Positions 36,386 to 45,502 of a DNA stretch of 64,000 nt are shown in pieces (the stretch's first letter is position 1; each line of letters starts with the position of its first letter). Origin of the DNA: Ferdinandcohnia humi_A (GTDB lineage: Bacteria; Bacillota; Bacilli; Bacillales; Bacillaceae_L); the NCBI GenBank assembly GCA_047608075.1, contig JBLKRX010000004.1:1-64000 (forward strand), written 5' to 3'. Below the pieces are notes generated by a model. The model was given only the letters and a program-made list of their open reading frames with translations. It searched no databases and was not told the DNA's origin. Made by a program: the position numbers and the translations under genes.

Positions 36386-36407
36386 TCTACCACTCCTAGA
36401 AAACTAG

Positions 36408-37511
36408 TTATCCATTATATGTTCCAAAATCCGTATTGCTTTCAATACAAAGCTTTGCTTTTTCACGATCGTCTTCATTTTGAAAACTTATCCTTAACAC
36501 CCCAAAGATTTCTTCCCTAGTTTCAATAATACGGATATTGGTAATACTTATCCTTTCATTTGCAAGAAGACCTGTAATCTCCGAGATAACCCCAGGATAA
36601 TCAGGCACATCTACATATAAATCGTAAAAAGATGGAATTGCCCCTTTAGTCCTAGTTGGAAGACCATCTCGAAAGTTCTTGGCATTCATGAAATAATCAT
36701 ATATCTTATCACCATTTCCAAAAGCTACAAACGTTCGAATACGTTCCATTTCCTCCAGCCAGTTATCAAATAAATCTAGTAACACTTCACGATTTTGAAG
36801 TAATATATCACGCCACATTGACGGATTACTAGATGCAATCCTGGTAATGTCTCTAAATCCACCTGCCGCTAATGGTCTGACAAGGTCATTTTCCTTGTCA
36901 TATCGGTCTGCCTGATGAACTAAACTGGCTGCTATAATATGTGGAAAATGACTAATTACACCTGCAATTCTGTCATGCTCGTCAGGAGTCATGATTACAA
37001 AATTAGCCTTTGTCCCTTTTAGGAGAGTTTTTAACCGCTCGATGTTTGTATCTTCATGCTCTAGTGGAGTAAAGATATAAAAAGCATTCTCGAATAAATG
37101 GTCCTTGGCTGCAACAACTCCACTTTTATGGGACCCAGCCATCGGATGACCACCAATGAACGTAACTCCGCGACCACTAAAAACATCCTTTGCAATTAGA
37201 ACAATCGTTTGTTTAGTACTCCCCACATCCGTGACAATAACATCTTTTTTTAAGTCATATTGACCAAGTTCTAGTATCATTTCTTCTGTCTGCTTCACTG
37301 GGACAGATATAAAAATATAATCACAAATATGCACATATTCTTGTAACGTTAATACCACTTCATCAATTACCTGTAATGTCTTTGCAAGTAGTGATGTGTC
37401 GGTGTTGCGATCATATCCCAGAATAGTTACTTCTGGATACTCCTTCTTAATCGCTCGGGCTATCGATCCACCTATTAACCCTAGCCCTATAATTAGTACA
37501 TTTGCCTTCAT
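36408..37511 (-). CDS. tyrA: Prephenate dehydrogenase
   Basis: Converts prephenate to 4-hydroxyphenylpyruvate with NAD for tyrosine. The 367-residue protein has the Rossmann motif GLGLIGGSIA, the catalytic GGHPMAGSHKSG segment with its histidine, and a C-terminal ACT domain (about 290-367, VDVPDYPGVISEITGLLA), which implies allosteric control by an aromatic amino acid. I use the ATG at 37511 (MKANVLIIG). Confidence 0.96.
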   Translation of the reverse strand: MKANVLIIGLGLIGGSIARAIKKEYPEVTILGYDRNTDTSLLAKTLQVIDEVVLTLQEYVHICDYIFISVPVKQTEEMILELGQYDLKKDVIVTDVGSTKQTIVLIAKDVFSGRGVTFIGGHPMAGSHKSGVVAAKDHLFENAFYIFTPLEHEDTNIERLKTLLKGTKANFVIMTPDEHDRIAGVISHFPHIIAASLVHQADRYDKENDLVRPLAAGGFRDITRIASSNPSMWRDILLQNREVLLDLFDNWLEEMERIRTFVAFGNGDKIYDYFMNAKNFRDGLPTRTKGAIPSFYDLYVDVPDYPGVISEITGLLANERISITNIRIIETREEIFGVLRISFQNEDDREKAKLCIESNTDFGTYNG

Positions 37512-37626
37512 TACATCACCACCAATAAAGAAACTCATGATTGTCTATCTTTAAGAAATGGACAAATGATTTTACTTAGAAAACCGGTTTAAATCATTTA
37601 TCAATATGTACAACTTTAGTAAACAG

Positions 37627-37647
37627 TGGGGCACATAGTCCCCCACC
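37627..37647 (-). other. Hairpin between hisC and tyrA
   Basis: On the minus strand GTGGGG and CCCCAC form a strong GC stem in the 166-bp hisC-tyrA gap. No T-tract follows, so it is probably an mRNA processing or stability element rather than a terminator. Confidence 0.5.
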
Positions 37648-37677
37648 TCATATATCTACTTTAAGTATCTTCAGATA

Positions 37678-38763
37678 TTATCCTGCTAGCATTTCTGACA
37701 GAAGTGCAATGATTTCATTATTTTGTTGTTCGGTACCAATTGTAATACGTACACATGTAGGGAAGCCTAACGCATTTCCAGACCTCACAATATAACCACG
37801 TTCTAATAAATACTGAAACACATCATTTCCTTGTCTCTTAAAATCAATCAAAATAAAATTTCCGAATGACGGGTAATACGCTAGTTGGTGTTGATCACAA
37901 AATCTATAAAATTGCTGTAACCCATTTTTGTTTTTTTCTATACAATCTCTAATAAAGGTTTGATCCCCTAACGCAGCTACAGCTGCGGCTTGAGCAACAC
38001 GGTTTGTATTAAATGGTTCCCTTGCAGGCTCGATTTTAGAAATGAAGGAACTGTTCCCGATTCCATACCCTACTCGTAAACCACCTAAGCCATACGCTTT
38101 TGAAAATGTACGTAAAACAAGCAAGTTTGGATAATCCTTTAGTAATTGTACTGTGTTTGGATAATCCTCTTCTGTTACATACTCATAGTACGCTTCATCG
38201 ACTACGATTAAAACATGCTTAGGAACTTTGCTAATGAAGCTAGAAAGCTTCTCTGTATCTACATATGCACCGGTAGGATTATTCGGACTACAAACCCATA
38301 CTATCCGTGTATTCTCATCAATCGCTTTTAACATTCCGTCTAGGTTATGGTGGCCATCAATCAGTTCAACTTCTCTAATTTCAGCACCTTCAATAACTGC
38401 ATTGTGCTTATATTGTGGGAATGTTGGGGTTGCCATTACCGTGTTTTTACCAGGTGATAAAAGAGCGCGACTGATGACACTTATTACTTCATCAGACCCA
38501 TTTCCAAAAATAATTTGAGAACCATCTACTCCCAAATGTTCAGTTAGCTTATCTCTAAGCTCTGTTGAATATCCATCTGGATAAATTGCAAGTGAATCTA
38601 GACTTTGTCTAATCGCTTCCTTAGCAGACTCAGAACATCCGAATGGATTCTCATTAGATGCAAGCTTAACGATTTTATTTAGACCGTATTCTCTCTTCAC
38701 CTCTTCAATTGGTTTGCCAGGCTGATATGGTTTTAAATTTAATAACTGTTCCTTAACTTCCAT
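37678..38763 (-). CDS. hisC: Histidinol-phosphate aminotransferase (also aromatic aminotransferase)
   Basis: A 361-residue PLP aminotransferase with VKLASNENPFGCS near the N-terminus, SPNNPTG, the Schiff-base lysine in TFSKAYGLGGLRVGY, and a conserved final Arg region. In B. subtilis the enzyme serves histidine synthesis and also transaminates phenylpyruvate and hydroxyphenylpyruvate, which explains its place in the trp-tyr block. GAGAGGTG precedes the ATG. It follows trpA by 14 bp. Confidence 0.95.
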   Translation of the reverse strand: MEVKEQLLNLKPYQPGKPIEEVKREYGLNKIVKLASNENPFGCSESAKEAIRQSLDSLAIYPDGYSTELRDKLTEHLGVDGSQIIFGNGSDEVISVISRALLSPGKNTVMATPTFPQYKHNAVIEGAEIREVELIDGHHNLDGMLKAIDENTRIVWVCSPNNPTGAYVDTEKLSSFISKVPKHVLIVVDEAYYEYVTEEDYPNTVQLLKDYPNLLVLRTFSKAYGLGGLRVGYGIGNSSFISKIEPAREPFNTNRVAQAAAVAALGDQTFIRDCIEKNKNGLQQFYRFCDQHQLAYYPSFGNFILIDFKRQGNDVFQYLLERGYIVRSGNALGFPTCVRITIGTEQQNNEIIALLSEMLAG

Positions 38764-38777
38764 TCAAATTACACCTC

Positions 38778-39587
38778 TCAACTATTTATCGGGGATAGCA
38801 CACTCCTAATATAACTTTTAAAACGGTATAAGGCAGTCTCCCTTGTGTCTTCATCCATTAAAACGGGTAGCAGGTCTTCGATTCGTTGAACCAGAGCACT
38901 ACCAATGACAATTCCATCACAGTGTTCTTTTAACGCTTCAACTTGTGAAGAATTCGAGATACCAAAACCAACTACAACCGGGATTGAGCTATGCTTTTTC
39001 ACCTCTTGTAAAAAGGAATACACTTCACTATGTAAGGTGTCACGAACCCCTGTTACTCCTAAAGACGAAACGCAATATAAAAATCCTTGTGCATGTTTGG
39101 CTATTTTTTCAATTCTACCAGAAGACGTAGGCGCAACCAATGAAATAAGCTTTATTCCTTCCTCAAGACATCTTTGACGAAGTTGCTCACTCTCTTCATA
39201 GGGAAGATCTGGAATCAACAAACCGTCTACACCATTTTCTCGCGCTAAAGCGAAAAAGTTATCTTCCCCTAATTGTAGCACAGGATTGTAATAGGTAAAG
39301 ATGATAACGGGAATTTTCAACCCTTTTTTTCTCATAAATGACACTAATTTCATTGAACTCTCTAAAGTAGTACCATTTTTCAAGGATCTTGCAGAAGCTT
39401 TTTGAATTACGGGTCCATCGGCCAACGGGTCAGAATACGGGATTCCTAACTCCAAGATGGAAGCTCCTTCCTCCTGTAGAGACAATGCTAAGTCAACTGT
39501 CACTAATGGATGTGGGTCACCTGCAACAATAAATGGAATGAATAATTTTTCAGCCTTTGGCAATCGTTTCGTAAAGGTTGTGTTCAT
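38778..39587 (-). CDS. trpA: Tryptophan synthase alpha chain
   Basis: Cleaves indole-3-glycerol phosphate to indole and glyceraldehyde 3-phosphate. The 269-residue TIM barrel has LELGIPYSDPLADGPVIQ with the catalytic Glu and Asp, and the phosphate-binding GFGISNSSQ and IVIGSALV segments. GAAGGGGG precedes the ATG, which lies inside the last 38 bp of trpB, a sign of coupling of the two subunits. Confidence 0.97.
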   Translation of the reverse strand: MNTTFTKRLPKAEKLFIPFIVAGDPHPLVTVDLALSLQEEGASILELGIPYSDPLADGPVIQKASARSLKNGTTLESSMKLVSFMRKKGLKIPVIIFTYYNPVLQLGEDNFFALARENGVDGLLIPDLPYEESEQLRQRCLEEGIKLISLVAPTSSGRIEKIAKHAQGFLYCVSSLGVTGVRDTLHSEVYSFLQEVKKHSSIPVVVGFGISNSSQVEALKEHCDGIVIGSALVQRIEDLLPVLMDEDTRETALYRFKSYIRSVLSPINS

Positions 39588-40779
39588 ATGTAGTTCCCCC
39601 TTCTAGATAAGACATAAGTGAATGTACATCCTTATCTCCTCGGCCTGATAGACAAATTAAAACCGAGTCCTCCTTTGATAATACTTTAGCTACCTGAATA
39701 GCTTTCGCAATTGCATGTGCTGATTCAATCGCTGGGATTATTCCTTCGACGCGTGTAATGTATTGTAGGGCTTCAAGCGCTTCTTTATCAGTTACTGCCT
39801 CATAAGTAACCCTTCCTTTGCTAGCCAAATATGCGTGTTCTGGCCCAACACCCGGATAGTCAAGTCCGGCAGATATCGAATAAGGTTCAATAATCTGTCC
39901 ATGTACATCTTGTAGAAGATAAGTAAGTGATCCATGGATTATCCCCCTTGTTCCCTTTGTAATTGTCGCTGCGTGTAGTGAAGTATCTACACCTTTCCCT
40001 GCTGCTTCAACCCCAATTAATTGAACATCATCCTCTAAAAACGGATAAAACATACCAATAGCATTACTACCACCACCAACGCAAGCAACAACAGCAGCCG
40101 GAAGTTTCTTCTCTCTCTCAAGGAACTGTTCTCTTGCCTCGTCTCCAATGATGCGTTGGAAATTACGGACCATTTTTGGATATGGATGCGGGCCAACAAC
40201 TGATCCAATCATATAATAGTGGTCCTCACAATGCTGGACCCAATAACGAATTGCTTCATTTGTTGCGTCCTTCAATGTCTTGTTTCCACTCGTTGCAGGG
40301 ATAACCTCCGCACCTAGTAGCTTCATTCTAAATACATTTAACCTTTGTCTTTCTATATCTTCTTCCCCCATAAAAACCTTACAATCCATCCCGAACTTTG
40401 CAGCTACTGTTGCTGCTGCCACACCATGCTGACCAGCACCTGTTTCAGCAATTAGCTTCTTCTTCCCCATTCTCTTTGCCAATAGCGCTTGACCAATCGC
40501 ATTATTTATTTTATGAGCTCCAGTATGGTTAAGATCTTCCCGCTTTAGAAATATCTTTGCTCCCCCAATAGTTGATGTTAAATTCTCTGCATACGTCAAA
40601 GCTGTAGGGCGGCCGGAATATTCCTTGAGCACATTGATATATTCATCTATAAATTCTTTACTTTTATATGCTTCTTCAAGTGCATGTTCTATTTCCTCTA
40701 ACGGCTTCATAAGAGTCTCTGGTACAAACTTTCCTCCGAAATCTCCGAATCTACCATTTTGATTAGGTACGTTCAACAT
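39550..40779 (-). CDS. trpB: Tryptophan synthase beta chain
   Basis: PLP enzyme joining indole and serine to tryptophan. The 409-residue protein has FGDFGGKFVPETLM, the PLP lysine in LNHTGAHKINNAIGQ, the phosphate-binding CVGGGSNAIG and the loop around EAAGKGVDTSLHAAT. It overlaps trpF by 17 bp and trpA by 38 bp. Confidence 0.98.
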   Translation of the reverse strand: MLNVPNQNGRFGDFGGKFVPETLMKPLEEIEHALEEAYKSKEFIDEYINVLKEYSGRPTALTYAENLTSTIGGAKIFLKREDLNHTGAHKINNAIGQALLAKRMGKKKLIAETGAGQHGVAAATVAAKFGMDCKVFMGEEDIERQRLNVFRMKLLGAEVIPATSGNKTLKDATNEAIRYWVQHCEDHYYMIGSVVGPHPYPKMVRNFQRIIGDEAREQFLEREKKLPAAVVACVGGGSNAIGMFYPFLEDDVQLIGVEAAGKGVDTSLHAATITKGTRGIIHGSLTYLLQDVHGQIIEPYSISAGLDYPGVGPEHAYLASKGRVTYEAVTDKEALEALQYITRVEGIIPAIESAHAIAKAIQVAKVLSKEDSVLICLSGRGDKDVHSLMSYLEGGTTYEHNLYETIAKG

Positions 40780-41416
40780 TTTTATTCACCCATTTCTCAA
40801 TAGTCTCTATCACTTGTTTATCTTTTTTACCATTTCGTTCTATTCCGGATGAGATATCTATTCCATCAATCTCATACTTTAGTAGTTGTTCAATATTTCC
40901 CACATGAATACCACCTGCAATAAGACAAGGAACACCTTGCCTTTTTGCTTCCTCGATATAATGTGGAATGTACTTCCAATCAAAAGATGTTCCTGAACCA
41001 CCCCATAGGTTTTTAACCTTTGTGTCGATCACATATCCATCAGCAATACCCTGAAAGCCTTTCATATTTTCTAATGAACCTTCTTCATGATGGATTACCT
41101 TCCAGACCTGTATTTTCGTTGTTTTTTTCAGTTGAATTACATATTGGGGCGTCTCAGTACCATGACACTGAATAACAGACAAGGGTACTTGTGAAAGGAC
41201 TGAATCAATATAAGATATATCTGCATTCACAAACACACCCACAAGCTTTTTATTTTCAAATGATACTTTTTTAAGCCATTCTTTAACAAGTAGTGGATTA
41301 ACAAATCTTTTGCTATTAGCAAATATAAATCCAATATAACTAGCGTTACTATCCGTAACTATTTCTATATCTTCTTTTGACTGGTTGCCGCAATACTTAA
41401 TTAGTAGTTGTTGCAT
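40763..41416 (-). CDS. trpF: Phosphoribosylanthranilate isomerase
   Basis: Amadori rearrangement of phosphoribosylanthranilate. The 217-residue TIM barrel starts LIKYCGNQS, where the cysteine is the catalytic base, and has GVFVNA, IQCHGTE and the final AGGIHVGNIEQLL with IDISSGIE. AGAGGTA precedes the ATG. It overlaps trpC by 20 bp and trpB by 17 bp. Confidence 0.95.
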   Translation of the reverse strand: MQQLLIKYCGNQSKEDIEIVTDSNASYIGFIFANSKRFVNPLLVKEWLKKVSFENKKLVGVFVNADISYIDSVLSQVPLSVIQCHGTETPQYVIQLKKTTKIQVWKVIHHEEGSLENMKGFQGIADGYVIDTKVKNLWGGSGTSFDWKYIPHYIEEAKRQGVPCLIAGGIHVGNIEQLLKYEIDGIDISSGIERNGKKDKQVIETIEKWVNKNVERT

Positions 41417-42176
41417 ACGGTACCTCTCCGAATAACTGTTTGATACCTTTACCAGGTGATTCCACTTTCATAAATGCCTCTCCAATTAAAGCTGCTCTAG
41501 CACCAAACTTTTGAATCTCTTCTAAATCACTTGGAAAATGGATTCCACTTTCGCTTACGACTAAACTCTCACTGGGAGCATCCTGTATAATCTCCTTAGT
41601 ATGTGAAACCGCTGTTTCAAAGGTCTTTAAATTTCGATTGTTTATGCCTAATAGTTTAGGAGAAAAACATTTACACACTTGCTCCAGTGTTTCACGAGAA
41701 TGCACTTCTACTAAACTCTCCATCCCTCTTTCATAAGCCTCACAGTAATACTCATGTAATTGAACAGGTTCTAATACTTCACCAATTAAAAGAATTGCGT
41801 CAGCACCAATTCTCTCGCTCTGAGCAATCTGTTTTGCATCTATAATAAAATCTTTTCGTAGAACAGGGAGTTTAACAGTTTTCTTTATCTCCATTAAGTA
41901 CTCCATTGACCCTTGGAAAAAGGTCTCATCTGTTAAAACAGATATTGCATCAGCCCTCGTTTCCTCATACTCTATGGCAATTCGTACAGGATTAAAATCT
42001 TTTCGAATCACACCCTTTGATGGGGACGCTTTTTTCACCTCAGCAATTAGTCCAATCGACCGATTTGGATTAGAAAGAGCATAAAATAAAGATTTGCGTT
42101 CGACTTCTTGTTGGATTTCAGGAAGATGGAGGTTTTCTACCTCTTTCTTCTTTTGCAAAATAATATTACTTAGCAT
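41397..42176 (-). CDS. trpC: Indole-3-glycerol phosphate synthase
   Basis: Closes the indole ring. The 259-residue TIM barrel has LIAEVKKASPSKG, VLRKDFIID, GADAILLI, LVEVHS, GINNRNL and VSESGI, covering the catalytic Lys and Glu residues. I use the ATG at 42176 with AAAGGTGGAG upstream. It overlaps trpD by 11 bp. A longer reading would run far into trpD. Confidence 0.96.
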   Translation of the reverse strand: MLSNIILQKKKEVENLHLPEIQQEVERKSLFYALSNPNRSIGLIAEVKKASPSKGVIRKDFNPVRIAIEYEETRADAISVLTDETFFQGSMEYLMEIKKTVKLPVLRKDFIIDAKQIAQSERIGADAILLIGEVLEPVQLHEYYCEAYERGMESLVEVHSRETLEQVCKCFSPKLLGINNRNLKTFETAVSHTKEIIQDAPSESLVVSESGIHFPSDLEEIQKFGARAALIGEAFMKVESPGKGIKQLFGEVPYATTTN

Positions 42177-43191
42177 AATACTCCACCTTTCTATTTCGTA
42201 ACTGTTCGAATTGGCTTCCTGCAGTGCCTGATGAGATAGCTTCACTCGCAGCCTCAACACCTTCCCGAATACTTGAAGCTTTCCCCGAAATATACAAAGC
42301 GGCTCCAGCATTGAGAATGACAATATTTGTTGCACTTTCATTAGCTGTTCCGTACAACACATCCTTTAGCAATTCTGCGCTCTCGATAATCGAGGAGACT
42401 TGAATATCCTTGTTGTTACCCCTTGGTAGGCCAACATCCTCTGGTGTAAGAACGTATCTTCTAATCTCACCATTCTTTAACTCTACAATATCTGTTTCTG
42501 TTGTTATGCTACATTCGTCCAATCCATCTCTCCCAGAAACAAACAGGATATGCTCAGAACCAAGGTTACGAAGTGCATATGCCATTTTCTCTGCATAATC
42601 AGTTGAATATACTCCTAACACCTGTTTCTTACATTTTGCAGGGTTTGCCATCGGACCTAATAAGTTAAAGACCGTGCGGAACCCTATTTCTCTACGTGGT
42701 GTCACTGCATGTTTCATGGCTGCATGATAAATGGGTGCAAATAAAAAGCTCATATTCCGTTTATTTAATGCAGTCTTGGCTTCTTCCTGAGTAGATTGAA
42801 TTTCAACTCCTAAATACTCCAATACATCTGCACTCCCACTTTTTGAAGACACAGCACGATTCCCATGTTTGGCCACTTTAATTCCTAATGATGAAACAAC
42901 AATCGCAGCTGCAGTAGAGATATTAAAGGTAGAAGCTCCGTCTCCACCAGTACCGCAAGTATCAATAACCTGATCATCATCATAATGTAAAGACATCATA
43001 TGCTCTCTCATTGCCCTAGCAAAGCCTGTAATCTCATCAATTGTTTCTCCACGAAAGCGTAATATTGATAGAAGACTTGCGATTTGGCTTGCAGTTGCAT
43101 TTCCTAACATTATTTCATCCATCACTCGATAGCTTTCTTCCTCCGTTAAAACCTCACCAGTGATACATTTATTTAATAGATTTTTCAACAT
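42166..43191 (-). CDS. trpD: Anthranilate phosphoribosyltransferase
   Basis: Transfers phosphoribose to anthranilate. The 341-residue protein has the PRPP site DTCGTGGDGASTFNIST, the KHGNRAVSSKSGSADVLE segment and the HxA-type loop. AGGAGGATACTC precedes the ATG at 43191, which overlaps trpE by 23 bp. Confidence 0.97.
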   Translation of the reverse strand: MLKNLLNKCITGEVLTEEESYRVMDEIMLGNATASQIASLLSILRFRGETIDEITGFARAMREHMMSLHYDDDQVIDTCGTGGDGASTFNISTAAAIVVSSLGIKVAKHGNRAVSSKSGSADVLEYLGVEIQSTQEEAKTALNKRNMSFLFAPIYHAAMKHAVTPRREIGFRTVFNLLGPMANPAKCKKQVLGVYSTDYAEKMAYALRNLGSEHILFVSGRDGLDECSITTETDIVELKNGEIRRYVLTPEDVGLPRGNNKDIQVSSIIESAELLKDVLYGTANESATNIVILNAGAALYISGKASSIREGVEAASEAISSGTAGSQFEQLRNRKVEYYAK

Positions 43192-44701
43192 GAGTATCCT
43201 CCTCGTCGAAAGCTTCATCTGCCAGCTTGATAGTCTGAATGAGTGCACTTGCTTTATTGATTGTTTCTATCCATTCTAGTTCTGGAACGGAATCAGCAAC
43301 AATACCTGCTCCAGCCTGCACGTAAGCAACCTTATCCTTAACAACCATTGTTCTGATTGCGATGCAAGAGTCGATATTCCCATCAAACCCTATATACGCA
43401 ATTGCTCCTGCATATAAATTGCGGGCTGTAGGTTCCAATTCAGATAGGATTTGCATTGCTCTTATTTTGGGAGCTCCTGAAACTGTACCTGCTGGAAAAG
43501 CAGCTAACAATGCGTCTAATGGATCTATAGCCTCATCAAGCTCACCAGTCACTTTGGAAATGAGATGCATAACATGCGAAAATCTTCCAATTTCCATCAG
43601 GACAGGCGTTTTTACAGAACCAAAGGTTGATACTCTACCAATATCATTTCTAGCTAAATCTACTAACATATAATGCTCTGCTTTTTCTTTTTCATCATGT
43701 AGAAGTTCATTTGCAAGGAACTCATCCTCTTCTTTAGTCTTTCCTCTTCTTCTCGTACCTGCAATTGGGTGTATTTCTAAATGCTTATTGTGAATCTTTA
43801 TCAAACGCTCTGGTGAACTACCTACAATTTCAATGTCATTAATTTTGATGTAATACAAATATGGTGACGGATTTACCATGCGTAGAACTCTATATAATTG
43901 AAAACCAGTGACAGTTACAGGGATTTCAAATCGTTGTGATAAAACGGCTTGAAATATATCACCAGACGATATATAGTCTTTAATTTTTGTAACAGCATGT
44001 AAAAAATCTTGTTTATCAAAATTTGTCTTTATTTCCTCTACATTTGCTACCTCAAATAATTTAGGTAACAAAAGCATTTCACTTTGCCCTTTGTTTTGGA
44101 TAATCTTTGATAGATACATATTTATTTTTGATTGTGCATGGTCAAAGATAGCCCTCTTGATATTTTCATTTTCATCCCCATTTACACGAAGATGATGTAC
44201 CAGTATCAGCTCTCTTGAATGATGATCCAAAACAATGATTGTTTCACAAAAGAAAAACTGATATCTTTCTATTTTTAGATCTTTATTTGCATGTTCACTT
44301 ACTTTCTCAACAGTCGATATTGCATCATAGCTGATATAGCCAACTGCTCCTCCATAAAACGGAATTTCAATTTCGATTGGTTTTATCGCTAAATATGTCT
44401 TTACCCAATCGAAGGAAGCTTTTAGTGACTGTTTTTTCACCATACTTTGTTGATTTTTATTTTTAACATAATAAAAACCATCGGATTCATTGATAAATAA
44501 AAAAGGCTTTATTCCAATAAATGAATACCGAGACCAGACTGATTCATCATCCTTACTTTCAAGGAGAAAGGATGCATCACTTTCTAGATTTTGGAATATT
44601 TGGATAGGTGTTAATGTATCTACGAAGAAACGTTTTACAATTGGAATAGTCCGATATTGAACTGTATCCGTTAAAAATGAGGAAAAATCGTACGTATTCA
44701 T
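43169..44701 (-). CDS. trpE: Anthranilate synthase component I
   Basis: Makes anthranilate from chorismate and ammonia/glutamine. The 510-residue protein has the tryptophan-sensing LLESKDDE region near the N-terminus and the catalytic blocks DIFQAVLSQRF, HPIAGTRRRG, DLARNDIGRV and FPAGTVSGAPK. No glutamine amidotransferase subunit gene is in the operon, as in B. subtilis, where trpG lies in the folate operon. Expression is controlled by the TRAP leader upstream; its ribosome-binding site lies in a hairpin at 44714-44730. Confidence 0.97.
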   Translation of the reverse strand: MNTYDFSSFLTDTVQYRTIPIVKRFFVDTLTPIQIFQNLESDASFLLESKDDESVWSRYSFIGIKPFLFINESDGFYYVKNKNQQSMVKKQSLKASFDWVKTYLAIKPIEIEIPFYGGAVGYISYDAISTVEKVSEHANKDLKIERYQFFFCETIIVLDHHSRELILVHHLRVNGDENENIKRAIFDHAQSKINMYLSKIIQNKGQSEMLLLPKLFEVANVEEIKTNFDKQDFLHAVTKIKDYISSGDIFQAVLSQRFEIPVTVTGFQLYRVLRMVNPSPYLYYIKINDIEIVGSSPERLIKIHNKHLEIHPIAGTRRRGKTKEEDEFLANELLHDEKEKAEHYMLVDLARNDIGRVSTFGSVKTPVLMEIGRFSHVMHLISKVTGELDEAIDPLDALLAAFPAGTVSGAPKIRAMQILSELEPTARNLYAGAIAYIGFDGNIDSCIAIRTMVVKDKVAYVQAGAGIVADSVPELEWIETINKASALIQTIKLADEAFDEEDTHVEKSIK

Positions 44702-44710
44702 TTCAGCTCA

Positions 44711-44730
44711 CTCCTCCATTTATAATGGAG
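44711..44730 (-). promoter_or_regulatory. Hairpin sequestering the trpE ribosome-binding site
   Basis: On the minus strand CTCCATT pairs with AATGGAG around a 3-nt loop, and the second arm runs into the trpE Shine-Dalgarno GGAGGAG (44717-44711). In B. subtilis a comparable hairpin blocks trpE translation in TRAP-bound read-through transcripts; the same role is inferred here. Confidence 0.65.
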
Positions 44731-44862
44731 AACGAGGATTTTAGGAGGTAAAATAACATTAGAAAGCTTACATCTGCTGTTAGTCATTGTGAAAAGTTAT
44801 GCCCGTTGGCAGGCATGAAACATCTTCCCTTATACTACAAAAGTAAGCTTCTAAAAATAAAC

Positions 44863-44891
44863 AACCCAAAGACACAATTGTACCTTTGGGT
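44863..44891 (-). terminator. trp leader attenuator terminator
   Basis: ACCCAAAG and CTTTGGGT pair around 12 nt and are followed by GTTTATTTTT on the minus strand. Its first arm overlaps CTACCC (44893-44888), which can instead pair with GGGTAG at 44949-44944 inside the TRAP site to form the antiterminator. Confidence 0.88.
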
Positions 44892-44908
44892 AGGAGTCAA
44901 ATTATAAA

Positions 44909-44961
44909 CTAAACTAACCTCTGCTAAACTCTCTCATTCTCATCTACCCTATGCTCATCTA
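44909..44961 (-). promoter_or_regulatory. TRAP-binding site of the trp leader, eleven UAG/GAG repeats
   Basis: On the minus strand from 44961 to 44909 I count eleven triplets: TAG, GAG, TAG, TAG, GAG, GAG, GAG, TAG, GAG, TAG, TAG. Spacers are 2 nt except one of 3 and one of 1. Eleven matches the eleven subunits of the TRAP ring. Binding would block the GGGTAG/CTACCC antiterminator and let the terminator form. The gene for TRAP, mtrB, is at 52082-52312. Confidence 0.9.
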
Positions 44962-45024
44962 AAAGGCTCTCATCATTCTATAGATGTCCGAAATATCTGT
45001 TAGTCTCATTCTAACAACCAACAT

Positions 45025-45069
45025 CTAAAACTTAACTAAGTAACTAATCTAAACTATTCTAACTTTCTA
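45025..45069 (-). promoter_or_regulatory. Additional UAG-repeat cluster upstream of the TRAP site
   Basis: On the minus strand, seven TAG triplets occur from 45069 to 45025, four of them separated by exactly 2 nt. They start within a few bases of the expected transcription start. Between them and the main site lies a 5' hairpin (TAGATGT/ACATCTA). A second or extended TRAP contact is possible; this is inference from the repeats. Confidence 0.4.
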
Positions 45070-45076
45070 ATTATTT

Positions 45077-45106
45077 ATTCTAACCTATTTTTTCTTTTTT
45101 TGTCAA
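45077..45106 (-). promoter_or_regulatory. Sigma-A promoter of the trp operon
   Basis: On the minus strand TTGACA (45106-45101), 18 bp, TAGAAT (45082-45077). It begins at the base next to the aroH stop codon, so trp genes can be transcribed from here or by read-through from aroC-aroB-aroH. Confidence 0.85.
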
Positions 45107-45484
45107 TTAACCATTTGATGTTGTATGGGATAAATCTGGTCTTAGAGATATTGCTCCTTCATGATAAATGTGAACAATTTCTTCCTGTTTTGCTGTGGTA
45201 TTAACTGTCATCATAACGCGAATACACATTGGTAGTGAACCTGGGACTGGAATTTCTCTCATACACATGACTGGAACATATGCCCAGCCTTCAATTAACC
45301 TAGCAGCTGCAGCTGGAAAAGATGCATCAACATCTTCCGTTACTGAAAATAAGATTTGTGCAACGTCTGAAGCGTTAATACTATTTGCCTGTATCATGGC
45401 TCTAAGAAGTTTTTCTGTGGCTACTGTAATTTCTTCTTTATTATTGTTTAAAATGGTTGTTGCACCACGTATTCCCCTTACCAT
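45107..45484 (-). CDS. aroH: Chorismate mutase, AroH type
   Basis: Rearranges chorismate to prephenate for phenylalanine and tyrosine. The 125-residue monofunctional trimeric type has MVRGIRGATTI at the start, PVMCMREIPVPGSLPMCIRVMM with active-site Arg/Cys residues, and SLRPDLS. I use the ATG at 45484, 7 nt after AGGAGG; a GTG two codons earlier is too close. It is 12 bp after aroB. Confidence 0.95.
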   Translation of the reverse strand: MVRGIRGATTILNNNKEEITVATEKLLRAMIQANSINASDVAQILFSVTEDVDASFPAAAARLIEGWAYVPVMCMREIPVPGSLPMCIRVMMTVNTTAKQEEIVHIYHEGAISLRPDLSHTTSNG

Positions 45485-45502
45485 TTTCACTCCTCCTATC
45501 CG

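Noticed and set aside
37627..37647. Terminator between hisC and tyrA
   Set aside because: The stem is strong, but no T-tract follows on the minus strand, so it is listed only as a hairpin.
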